Shown: one piece after another, positions 1 to 8,686 of the stretch
Position numbering within the stretch: position 1 is the first letter of the stretch
Layout of the letters: every line of letters begins with the position of its first letter
Assembly: GCA_000787465.1 (NCBI GenBank)
Contig: JSYX01000329.1
Coordinates: forward strand, 1 to 29,249
Reading direction: 5' to 3'
DNA length: 29,249 nucleotides
DNA from: Thermomucor indicae-seudaticae
Lineage: Eukaryota > Mucoromycota > Mucoromycetes > Mucorales > Lichtheimiaceae
Notes under the pieces: generated by a model
The model's database searches: none
Told to the model about the DNA's origin: nothing
The model's input: the letters and a program-made list of their open reading frames with translations, nothing else
Program-made: the position numbers and the translations under genes

Positions 1-82
1 TTCATCCATCCCTCCATACGACACTTGCAAAGCTTTACAGGCGTTTTTTCGAATACTATGATGAGCTATATTTGCCCTCAGT

Positions 83-493
83 TCATTCATGCAAATGACG
101 GGTGATCGCCGTACCCGTCAAGAAAAAACATTTAATCTCCTTATAGACAAACTCTTCACAAGAGCATGGATTTTCATCATGGGGAAGCGATGGCTTCAGA
201 GCTGCAGGATAGGGTTGCTGCTGGCCACCCACCGCCTCAACGTATTTTTGAATGAGCACCAGTATTATGTTATCCCAACTCGCTGCTAGTCTATTTCTTT
301 TCTCTCTATAGGTTATTGGGTTTTCAGCATCATTGATGCGCTCTACCCCACTGTCCTCAAAGACATCGTCATTACCATAATAACCACAGTCACCGATAGA
401 GTTTGTGTCTGGCACTGTGTCCGTATTAGGGTTCCGAACAGAGCTCTGGTCTCTGGTTTCGCTCTGGTTCTGCTCTGGTTTTTGAACTCCCAA
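83..493 (-). pseudogene. Putative KDZ/CxC-like transposase N-terminal fragment
   Basis: The 136-codon minus-strand frame reads an acidic leader, then an REKRNRLAASWD motif followed by a hydrophobic helix (IILVLIQKYVEA). After that comes a short cysteine motif (PCSCEEFVYKEIKCFFLTG) near residues 105-125. This order (basic R/K run, LAASW, helix, CxC motif followed by a beta-strand-like C-FLTG) resembles the N-terminal part of KDZ (Kyakuja-Dileera-Zisupton) transposases with CxC domains that are abundant in Mucoromycota and Basidiomycota; that likeness is from memory. The frame stops at position 83, and I find no convincing continuation of the transposase in the remaining 82 bases, so it is either a decayed remnant or a gene cut by an intron and the window edge. 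The first 25 or so codons lie inside the foldback element at 419-708, so the true start may differ. Confidence 0.35.
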
Positions 494-708
494 ATGTGGT
501 GAGGAAATGCATTAGCCACGTGTACAATTATAGGATGACGTCTGGTAAAGGCACAAGAGGAAACCAATAAAAGTTTATTAAGATAAAGAAGGCAAAAAAG
601 CTTCCTCCGCGGACTCACAGTCGCAAACAAGAGCAAACCAGATCGAAGCAGAGCAGAGCAGATCCGGCTTTGGCTCTGCTCTGCTCTGATTTTCGGAACC
701 CTACGGAC
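419..708. mobile_element. Foldback/MITE-like element with inverted ends and GCTCTG subterminal repeats
   Basis: The left end GTCCGTATTAGGGTTCCGAA (419-438) is matched in inverted orientation by TTCGGAACCCTACGGAC at 692-708; the only differences are three extra bases in the left copy. Immediately inside both ends are arrays of CTCTGG/CTCTGCT units (about 440-480 on the left, 645-690 on the right). Short terminal inverted repeats with clustered subterminal repeats and no coding capacity are the hallmark of non-autonomous DNA transposons such as hAT-type MITEs. No clear direct target-site duplication is visible, because the flanks belong to the inverted repeat itself, so the superfamily is undecided. 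Confidence 0.6.
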
Positions 709-775
709 AGCGAAACCCAGTTAAACAAACAGAGATTACGCCCTTTTTAGAAAATAAAATGACAGCTGGCATTTC

Positions 776-901
776 CATTGCCGCTCGTTAGAGCGATATC
801 CGGGAAGACTTGATCGGTCATCGCTATAGCGAATTATCGATATCTTACAGCTTACGTTTCTGGTAGCTCAAAAGCTTGATCGTTATAACGCGCTGGCACC
901 G
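776..901. mobile_element. Decayed short MITE related to the element at 18213-18388
   Basis: The left end CATTGCCGCTCGTTAGAGCG (from 776) and the reverse complement of the right end (CGGTGCCAGCGCGTTATAAC) match at about three quarters of positions with one gap. The last 21 bases plus the flanking TA (881-903) match the right end plus TA of the better-preserved element (18368-18390) at 19 of 23 positions. A TA follows the right end (902-903), but the expected TA before the left end is not seen, consistent with an old insertion. The interior contains the palindrome CGCTATAGCG and has no coding potential. Confidence 0.4.
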
Positions 902-1050
902 TAGTCCCCTCCCATCCCATTCCATGCCGAGCTCGAGCCCTGGGCCTACTACTAGTGGGGCAGGGTCTCTGGTCAATGTCCCTTGCCACTGTCTTTAATC
1001 ATCATTCTTTCTACTGTGTAAGCACTCAGGCTCCCATTTTAGACACATTG

Positions 1051-1362
1051 CAAAAAAATTGGGAAATTTTACCCCATGGAAACGTGGGTGAAATGTGGGG
1101 CAAATTTCGAGTTTCAACCGAATTTCAGCGGCGGAAACATCTAGTGTCAAGCTTCCTGAACCTTACACTCTTGATCTGCGCAACTCCGCTATTCTGTGCT
1201 GTATCTACAGACACGACAAGGTCTCTGTAACTGCTATTGACTATTATATAGATTTTCGAAAGTGTGGGAGTGGATATTATCCTCAAATACGGATGCAACT
1301 GAAGCCGTTTCCTACGGATTTCGGCAGCGGAAATGAGGGTGAAATTTTGGATTTTTTTTTTG
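1051..1362. repeat. Imperfect inverted repeat of about 30 bp arms
   Basis: The sequence CAAAAAAATTGGGAAATTTT followed by ACCCCAT (1051-1077) recurs inverted at 1333-1362, where the reverse complement begins CAAAAAAAAAATCCAAAATT and continues TCACCCTCAT. Between the arms two related words appear in direct orientation (ATTTCAGCGGCGGAAAC near 1124, ATTTCGGCAGCGGAAAT near 1319). This might be an old non-autonomous element. The A/T-rich composition makes chance similarity a real alternative. Confidence 0.3.
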
Positions 1363-2183
1363 ACGTGACAGTCATGGTTCTTCTCAAACACTGACTCTGA
1401 AGCCTCACTTAAGAAACTACCGTGGTTTTCACAGGGTATATCGTCAACTTTAACTTTAGGCAGTATAAAAAAGGCAACAGATAACTTTTATTTTGGACAG
1501 AAAGTGGGACGTGTTTATTGTCCTGGCTTTTTTCGTTTACAGGAATGTGGATGACTTCTAACATTTCAAACCGAAGGTTTAAATCGGCGCGATTGAAGCT
1601 ATCTTGCAGTATAGATCCGTTTTGGTAACCCAACGAAAACCGCTTTTACTGGCATACACAGAAAATGCATAGGAGCCTGGACTGGCAAGATGCCATAATG
1701 TTGAAAACGCTTATGCCCATACTTGCTTGGGACGTCGATAAAAGTCAAGTTCGCATCATGGCTAGACAGATAAATGGGTAGGCGTGTAAAGCACGATATC
1801 GAGTTGCACAACCTCCTAAGCAAATAAAGCAAGATCTAGTTTGCTCTTCATTGTAATCTTGAGTTCTGGCTAACGCAAAAGGCATTTCACGAACCGCTGA
1901 CGTTCGTTGAAAAGTAAAATGACTAACCGTGCCTTGAACGTCCCACTCACGGCGACGCTAGGCGTTACTTTGGAACGAATAGCGTATCCTGATTAGCACT
2001 GTGCGCGTTTCACGTTGGTCGCCACATCTGACAAGAACAAAGAGGAAAAGCCGCCTTTCAAGGGGTGAAAGGAAAAAAAGGTGGCAACAAATGCATATAT
2101 CAGCATTTTTGGTCATTTTTTGATTGAAAATGGACCACACCCATTTTTTCCCTTCCTTTTAGCTTTTCATTCATTTCAATAGC
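1363..2183. other. Stretch without a recognised gene; upstream region of SNX41
   Basis: Two minus-strand frames (1409-1633 and 1599-1832) overlap and together run over 400 bp, but in different frames and without any recognisable motif. They may be debris of an older gene or chance frames. The last 200 bases before 2184 are pyrimidine-rich on the + strand and would hold the SNX41 promoter and leader. A possible splice acceptor (CATTTCAATAG) sits just before the chosen start, so an upstream coding exon cannot be excluded. Confidence 0.4.
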
Positions 2184-4102
2184 ATGACACGCTACGCGAA
2201 GTTTGTGTGTGAATGTGCGATTGACGAGGCTATTCAGCAACATGCTTCCGAAATCGTCATTAAAAGTACCGAACGAATCCAACAGGTTGACAAGTCAGGG
2301 AACAATGGAGCAAGCTATGTTGTCTATGCAATTCAATTTCAGGTACAATGCGCAGGAAGGAAGATTTAGAAGCTTATCTCTGTTCATGCTGATGGTACCA
2401 TGCTCATTCCAAGTGATTTAAAAAAAAGGGCAAGGAATGCAAACGACGCTATAGCGATTTTGATTCTTTCCGCTTGGCTTTGACAAGACTATACCCGGAC
2501 GTTCTTGTGCCACCAATACCTGAAAAGCATTCTATCAGTTGAGTGAAATATGCGATGTTCTCCAAGGTGGAAGGCTGACAATTGTTCCGCGCTTTCAGCG
2601 GAATATGCCATTGCACAGAAGCGAAGCCATGACGAACCTAACCTGATTGAGAAACGGCAACGTCTACTCCAGCGGTTTCTGGTACGCGTGGCGTCCCACC
2701 CACGGCTTTCCAGAGAACATGTGTTTCATAGGTTTTTGGACGGCAATACGTCATGGGTAAGTGCCAATATTAACGCGTGAACAAGTTGGTTATTGAAGAT
2801 TCTCTGTCTGGAAACAGACGGAAGTGCTTCAGGGTCCCCCACTGGCAATGCTTCCTAAAGATCCCTCCTCCTCGTCCTTTCTATCCTTGACAAGTACGAC
2901 CACGTCGCATACTTTACAATATCCAGATCCACAGTTCGCAGCATTGGAACTGGCAGCTGACCAGCATGCTGACCATGCCAATACTCGGCTAGACCGGCCT
3001 CAAAGGCGGCTGCTGCGAAAATTAGAAGGTAAGTATTATTATTAGCGTTTGAACTGACGATCGTCACGCTCAACTAGTGATAAAGAGCTATCCGCAGATC
3101 TTGGCGAACTCGGCGCAGGGTATCAAAACTTCAGCTCAAGCGAAACAGAACATGTCGCTAAAGCATTAGAGTGGATGAGTTCAGTATCCGAATTGACGTG
3201 TGCCAGGACCCAAGAGCTTGCGCACGCTCTCGAAATCAATTTTGCCGAGCACATGCATGAATACGCACAGTATACCCACATAGCAAAGAGTATTTTGCGA
3301 TACCGTCACATGAAACATGTGCAACTCGAGATGACCAGAAACACACTCGAAAACAAGCGGGCAATGTTGCATAATTTGCAAAAGGTGGAAAGCAAGGCTC
3401 AGGAGTTAGAGGCAAGCATGAATGGGCTTTCGGAAGCTCCAGAAACTGCACCACTGGATCGGAGACATGAAGACGAAGATTTTGAAACACGTTCTATCGA
3501 AGACGGCTTCGCAGCCATTGACCATCTTCCTGGATCGTCATCTTCACAACCGCAGGAAGCAGATAACGAGGAAACCTACCCGTCGAGTGCCAATGCATCA
3601 GCCATCCGTGCGTCGCGAAACCGGTACAAACAATGGTCATCACCGCGTAAACTGTTGAACGCTGTGAGTACGACGTTGCAAGGTATGATCGATGTGGATC
3701 CTGAAGCGACACGGAGGAACCAAATCAACAGATTGAAGGACACCGTGGCTGAGGTAACCCTTATTTTTCGCGTCCCTGCGTTGCGACAAAACAATGTTTG
3801 ACTTACACGAATATAACAAAGCTCGAAGAGTCTGTCAAAGCAGAACGACAAGATTTGGAAGAGATATCTCGTAATATCCAGCAAGAACTGGAAGCCTTTG
3901 AGAAACAAAGGTCAAGTGAACTGCGTACCATGATGATTGCCTATGCCAAGATTCATCTTAAGTATTGCGAGGAGGTAAAGTTACCTTGCTTTATCTTGCC
4001 TTAAGTACTATCTCATAACAAGGGCCATAGAATGCGGTGTCTTGGAAAGAGGCACGAGAACAAATGGATCAGATATTCGTTCCACAGGCGTTAGGGGGCT
4101 AG
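2184..4102 (+). CDS. SNX41: Sorting nexin SNX41/ATG20 (PX-BAR), 7 exons
   Basis: Exons 2184-2342, 2429-2537, 2599-2756, 2818-3028, 3086-3753, 3822-3974 and 4031-4102 join in frame to 509 aa. Residues ~20-140 form a PX domain: YVVYAIQF, then the phosphoinositide-binding [10 protein letters not shown], then [15 protein letters not shown] and ending FLDGNTSW, the last two being SNX41/ATG20 signatures. Residues ~190-500 form the helical BAR region, with the family-typical stretch [12 protein letters not shown] followed by [15 protein letters not shown]. An acidic, serine-rich low-complexity insert lies at ~305-355. The family binds PI3P on endosomes and, with SNX4, serves retrieval to the Golgi and selective autophagy. 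The N-terminus before PX is short compared with ascomycete homologues, so the start may be further upstream. The codons across every junction were checked for phase; no stop is present. Confidence 0.9.
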
Positions 4103-4519
4103 TAAAGTGACTGACACGGGTTTTTTTTGACATAATCACATAAATGGAAATCGGCAAAAAGGCGTTTCTTCTCGGCGTGTCTTTTTTCAATGGCTGTTTG
4201 TGAACTTCTCTAAGGATTCTTTCTAATATGGTGCAGTGTGCATCCTCTGGTAATGGATATCCATTAAAACGAGATGGATGGAAATGCACTGCTTATTACG
4301 CAGCTTGCGTTTTGACCGACAAGGCAACGCAAATCAGCTCAACCGTAACTGACGCCGCTCAACAGGCCGTCGCTGCTTATTTTGCTCGTGGATATGAATC
4401 GCCTTTATACATAAGCAGTCGAGCAGAGTGAGAAAATAATCATAACATCGACATTAAGCACAGAGAAGAAGAATAAGTAGTATCATGCGCGCCGATCGAA
4501 GCAGATAGATTGACCAACT
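4103..4519. other. Convergent intergenic region, no gene recognised
   Basis: This lies between the ends of SNX41 (+) and the BSD gene (-). A 67-codon + frame at 4228-4431 has no recognisable motif and no supporting splice or homology signal. The rest is A/T-rich and would carry both 3' untranslated regions. Confidence 0.5.
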
Positions 4520-5664
4520 TTAAAGTCCTTCTTTTGCAGCCCTTCGCAACTCACGTTCCCATTCTTCCATATCATCATCGTATTCGTCTTTATCGACACT
4601 TTCCGTTGGCGGCTCCACAGGTTTGTTTGTATTATCTTTAGTAGCCCAGTCGTCCCCTAACAAACGCAAAGACGTCAGCTGTCGACCAGAGAAAGAAAAA
4701 CGACGGTACTATACCTTTTGATGATGCAAGGTTGGCTTCAGTATCTGATTCCTCTTCTCCTGCAAAGTCAAACAGGATATTATCGGAAGGCTTATAAACA
4801 AAGATCAGCCATTCTGAATGACAATATCCGTCCAAAGGCTTTACCTTTTCTTCCGACATAACAAATGAAGGATCAATATCCGTAGAACTCAACACAGACT
4901 GTTTTACCAGGGTTACGCGATAAAAGTAATTTCGCCAAAAGGTTGGTTCTTTGACTCTAAAATTCTTCTTTAGTACGCGCGATATCTGTCATCAAAGGCA
5001 GTTCAAGACATACTGTTGGGGTACCAGCAAGAAGCGCATCCGTGACAGTTCCGGGTCATGTTGCAGTGCTGCTCGAGCTGACTGGCTATAGGCTTTCATG
5101 TCGAATTGAAAGCTTGTATCTTCTGGTGGCGGAAACAGAAAATTGCGTCGATCCTTTGCTTTCTTGCGTTAAGATTCGATCACTTCCTTGTTACTGTATC
5201 TAGCCATTTACCTTTGACAATTCCATGATTCGTTGTTTAAGTTCCCTTTCATATGCTCCATATCCTTCCCATGGCGCAACGAGATCTGTGATATCATTGG
5301 TATCATACCATTGACGAAATATTTCCACTCAAAGCTGTACCTGAATCGCGACTTCTGCCTCCCTCGTTCGCTTTCGACTTTAGAAAATCTTCACGTTCCG
5401 CTTCAAAAGAACCAGGGAGATTGGCAAGGTTGTTTGGTAATTCCCGTGCACGTTGTTGGATAGCCTGCGAGAATTCGTTGAGCCTTTTCAAGGTACCGGG
5501 AAAGCCCTGTTCGGTCTGTTTCTGCAAGGAAGACGATATTGTCGTAAAGGTGGAGGACACATTACTGAAAAAGGATCGGGGGCTCTTCGAAGACGCTGAT
5601 TACAATAAGTACTCCTCTGTGCATTCCTTTAATCCGCAATCCTTTCTTTACCTTGGGTGGTCAT
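4520..5664 (-). CDS. BSD-domain protein (BSDC1/SYAP1/Dos2-like), 6 exons
   Basis: Minus-strand exons 5652-5664, 5341-5595, 5212-5285, 5014-5153, 4715-4956 and 4520-4656 join to 286 aa. The N-terminal 90 residues are Ser/Thr-rich with an amphipathic stretch (LKRLNEFSQAIQQRARELPN). Next is LVAPWEGYGAYERELK and DRRNFLFPPPEDTSFQFD, the typical lead-in to a BSD domain. The BSD core follows at ~130-180 (SRMRFLLVPQQVKEPTFWRN, then YFYRV, with the invariant F-W pair). The C-terminus is acidic and ends DDMEEWERELRRAAKEGL, as in this family. BSD domains of this group occur in cytoplasmic proteins of poorly known role (yeast Dos2, animal BSDC1 and SYAP1). The first exon is only 13 nt, so the ATG assignment is less secure than the domain. 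The acidic segment after EEK reads straight through without an intron in this model. Confidence 0.85.
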
Positions 5665-6178
5665 TTTGAGAAAAGGCTGTACGTAGAGCTGTTGATGGTC
5701 GAGTGACACAGAAAACTCCGCAAACTGTAACAGTAAACCGTCGAGCTACAGGAGGGCAAACGTTGGCTTTCATTGGCAGATCCTATATTACTGTTTGCCT
5801 TGTTGGAGGACCAGAGCTGCATTACAGCGATCAGAATGGCAGCCTGTGAGCGATTCGTGCCTTTATTCATCCTTCGTTTTTATTACATTCATGCAGATAT
5901 AGAACGTGAATAGAATTATGCATCACAGCTACAGAGCAGTAAAGGGAGCTTTGACAATCCTTAAAAAATTTGAGATGACACGGAGCAAATCATACTGATC
6001 GTTTGATGCACTTCTCTTCTTGCCGTGAGCGCTATTTGCGGCCATGGCTTAAGCCCGTTATCGTGACGTTTCCGGGTTTCTGGGTGTTTTCGGAAAGTGG
6101 CCACATGCTGGTGGCCTTGGCAACTGAACTTGCCTTTCCCCAGTTTCCCTTTTCGCTCGACATAAGAAATAGAACAAA
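5665..6178. promoter_or_regulatory. Divergent intergenic region between BSD gene and DUF2015-like gene
   Basis: The 514 bp between the two divergently transcribed starts should hold both promoters. The stretch just before 6179 is pyrimidine-rich. Open frames on both strands at about 5667-5870 have no ATG-led continuity with a recognised family. No TATA box stands out. Confidence 0.4.
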
Positions 6179-6704
6179 ATGCTGGTCCCTCTCGTTATTT
6201 TGCTCTTGTTATGCATCAGTAAGCCGAAGAATTTTACCATTTCACTTTCGTCATTCCAAGCTAAAGTAATTGGATCGCCAGTATGCCTAGTTTTCCGAAA
6301 GAAAATTGTGGACTTGGCCAATCGCGGCGCGAACCAAATGAATCGAATGTTGGGATACCATTTGCTTCCGACGACGATTGGGTCCTTTGAGGACGACATA
6401 CACGATGGGTTGACGAGCTCACAGTTCGATTTGGAGGCCAACCTGGAACAACACGACCAGCGTGCAGGTCTCAAGGATAAAAAAGAGATCCTGAAAATCA
6501 TGAGGAAGCAAAAAGTATCATTTGACGAGGCTCGTCTTATTCGCCAACAACGCCTCTTGAAGAAAAATGTAAGAAGGGTGGACGAAATACGGTTGAATCT
6601 GCAGCTAACATTTTTTTATGTAGAACATTGATCCTGTAACAGGCATGCCACTTGATCCTAAACTCGTCACATTTGGTCCTTCTCCCTCTTCCTCTTCGTC
6701 ATGA
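6179..6704 (+). CDS. DUF2015-like fungal protein with N-terminal membrane anchor, 3 exons
   Basis: Exons 6179-6218, 6282-6568 and 6624-6704 give 135 aa. Residues 1-18 form a very hydrophobic anchor (MLVPLVILLLLCI followed by ICLVF) then a basic KK. The rest is soluble: GYHLLPTTIGSFEDDIHDGL, then TSSQFDLEANLE, KKEILKIMRKQKVSFDEARL and NIDPVTGMPLDPKLVTF. The DFDE-AR...NNI-P-G-P-DPK-V-F ending is, from memory, the signature of the fungal DUF2015 family, whose function is unknown. The first intron (63 nt) is in phase and free of stops, so an unspliced reading would stay open and insert 21 residues into the anchor. I prefer splicing because it leaves one continuous transmembrane helix. Its neighbour GRX ends 43 bp downstream on the opposite strand. 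Confidence 0.75.
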
Positions 6705-6746
6705 AATGTCTATTATTGTATGTACAAAATTGAGTAGTGTTCCTGT

Positions 6747-7143
6747 TTACAACTTGGCATCGATGCCTGCATTCTTCAAGAGCTGTTGGAGCTTTCCGGA
6801 TTGATGGGCCATCTCCAAGTCACTGCATCCGCCGACATGTTGCTTATTAATAAAGATGTTGGGTACCGTCTTTTGGCCGGTCATTTCCGCCAGAACCTCC
6901 TGGATATCTGCACCATCCTTGCGAAGGTCCAGTTCATAAGCTTTATATTTCACATCCAAATCATCTAGCAAATCCTTGGCACGCATAGAGTATCCGCAAT
7001 AAGTTTTGCTGAAAACCTGATTACATACGCAACGTCAATCACAACAAAATGGCGAAGCAAAAAGTGCATGCACATACTGTAACACGGTTTTCGGCAATCG
7101 CTTTCTTTACAAATTCTTTGATGCTTTGTGAGATGGCGCTCAT
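6747..7143 (-). CDS. Glutaredoxin with monothiol-type CGYS active site, 2 exons
   Basis: Exons 7078-7143 and 6747-7016 (minus) join to 111 aa, the normal length of a single-domain class I glutaredoxin. The thioredoxin-fold landmarks are all present: VFSKTYCGYS with the nucleophilic Cys29, the cis-proline TVP at 72-74, and the glutathione-binding GGCSDL at 84-89. The usual CPYC dithiol motif is replaced by CGYS, so the second, resolving cysteine is a serine. Such enzymes use a monothiol mechanism for reducing protein-glutathione mixed disulfides, and some CGY/CSY variants bind Fe-S clusters. There is no signal or targeting peptide, so a cytosolic place is likely. It shares a 123-bp divergent spacer with the LRR gene at 7267. 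Confidence 0.92.
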
Positions 7144-7266
7144 GGTAATCTAAGGGGATCGATAAAGGTGCGTTACCCTGGCGGAGTGTTTTTCAGAACT
7201 TCAATGACCTCGAAATAGCGCTTGACGAAGGAGAGACCCTGCCACTAGCTACGCCAAGTCTCTCTC
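7144..7266. promoter_or_regulatory. Short shared promoter between GRX and LRR genes
   Basis: Only 123 bp separate the two opposite start codons, so the two genes must share one promoter region. No individual element can be named with confidence. Confidence 0.4.
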
Positions 7267-8196
7267 ATGGCAATTTCTTCTTTGTACTCAATCTGCCTAG
7301 ACATTTTAGCAACTCACGCTGATTCTATTGAAGACTTGTCCAATGTCCCGTTTGATCCCTTTATATGCGACCTACTGCAAGTTCTATTCAAACGCCCTGA
7401 AAGACAGTTACAAAAAAGCTCTGGTGTTTTGGAGAAAGTCGGACGCGTTCATGGCGGCCATGTGGTCCAGCTGCTACCACCTAATTACACGACGATCGAG
7501 ATCAGTAAACGCACATTTCCGGGAACTGAAGCCGCTGCACTTCATTTGACAAGCCAGCTGTTTCCGCGCTTCGTGTGCTACTTGAATTTATCCAATGCAG
7601 GCAACAACATTGACGACAGTTCCATATATCTGCTAAAGGAGTTCGTCAATCTGACTGTGCTCGATATCAGCGGTACACGTATTACGGATGCGGCCATTGC
7701 CAGTGTCTCTCGACTGGCAAACCTAGACAGCCCGGCAATCGGCTTGAAACGCTTGTCGAAGCTGGGCGCCGCGTTCACGGCTGTTTCAGACCGTGCTCTC
7801 AAACATTTGGTCAAAATCCCCCGGCTGTCGGCAGTTGATCTGACGGCGACCCATGTGACGCCTACCATAGCAAGAAAGTACCTTGCGCAATTTGCATTTG
7901 ACCCACGTGAGGAAAAGCACATTTCCTGGGATACGCCGGGGCCTCTGTATATCACGGAGCTGTTGATCCGGCAAATGAATCCGGTATTCGTCGAAAATCT
8001 CTACAAGCCATCTCATCAGAAGAGGTCCTCCGAGAAGACTGCAGAAGTACTGAGCTTTTCTCGTCGACGTGACCAATTGCTGAATACAAACAATGAAAAG
8101 AGAAAGCCGTCTAAAGCGCAGCAACCCGTTGTGAAACGACAAAGGCGAGAGAGTTTTGAGTATCTCGGCTTGATCGAGAGCGAGTTACTGGGTTAA
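7267..8196 (+). CDS. Intronless leucine-rich-repeat protein of unknown function
   Basis: A single 309-codon frame starting at ATG 7267. The N-terminus (SICLDILATHADSIEDLSNV) looks like an F-box/RAD7-like helical lead-in but lacks a clear F-box. Residues ~112-205 carry LRR-type repeats: YLNLSNAGNNIDD, LTVLDISGTRITDAAI, LKRLSKLGAAFTAVSDRAL and LSAVDLTATHVTP. These match the cysteine-containing/RI-like LRR pattern of long helices with conserved L..L.l..t.it. The C-terminal third is basic and probably disordered, with KR-rich runs (EKRKPSKAQQPVVKRQRRES) that could act as a nuclear localisation signal. It lies divergently next to GRX. I do not recognise an orthologue. It is the only clear intronless gene in the window. 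Confidence 0.8.
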   Translation: MAISSLYSICLDILATHADSIEDLSNVPFDPFICDLLQVLFKRPERQLQKSSGVLEKVGRVHGGHVVQLLPPNYTTIEISKRTFPGTEAAALHLTSQLFPRFVCYLNLSNAGNNIDDSSIYLLKEFVNLTVLDISGTRITDAAIASVSRLANLDSPAIGLKRLSKLGAAFTAVSDRALKHLVKIPRLSAVDLTATHVTPTIARKYLAQFAFDPREEKHISWDTPGPLYITELLIRQMNPVFVENLYKPSHQKRSSEKTAEVLSFSRRRDQLLNTNNEKRKPSKAQQPVVKRQRRESFEYLGLIESELLG

Positions 8197-8686
8197 ATGA
8201 GTCGAAACCGGAACTTTCTCCAGGTTCCAGATGGTGCAAGCCTTTTTTAGGAAAAAAGATCCATCTGACGCAACAATTGCAACGGTGATGGTCATACGGA
8301 GATCAATCCCTCGAATTTCCTCGGATCGCTGGAGGCCACAACTCAGCAAGCAACTATCTCACGATTTCCGTCCGCATTTCATCCCAGGCTGATGTGAAGC
8401 AGTTTGAGATCATGATTCTTATACAAATAAGCGCATAATAAGACAAAAGCCAATTGAGCGTATAATGCGTCTTGACTTTTGCGTTGTTTTGGATCAGAGA
8501 AAATGGAGAAATCTGTAGAAAATTTTTTAGATTTCTTTTACGTACAAAAAACCTGCAAAGGGCAAGAACAGAGATCTCAGCCAGTGTTCTGGTTTTCCGC
8601 TGACCGCGATATAAATCTTTTTTTCTTTTTCTGTGCAGAATTTTTTTTTTCTTTGCCCAGTTCTCGTTATCATATCTCATTATTAA
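8197..8686. promoter_or_regulatory. Upstream region of the P-type ATPase gene
   Basis: No gene recognised. A TATA-like word (TATAAA) starts at 8610, 77 bases before the ATPase ATG. It is followed by long T-rich pyrimidine tracts (8617-8656), a common pattern of fungal core promoters. A 124-codon minus frame over this region has no motif and is taken as chance. Confidence 0.4.

Noticed and set aside
4781..4850. Possible intron (GTAAAG...TTGCAG) in the BSD gene acidic region
   Set aside because: Its 85-nt length would break the frame that otherwise reads on to the typical C-terminus.
5667..5849. Open + strand frame with a beta-rich looking translation in the BSD/DUF2015 spacer
   Set aside because: No start codon, no supporting splice partner, and about 60 codons is within chance expectation.
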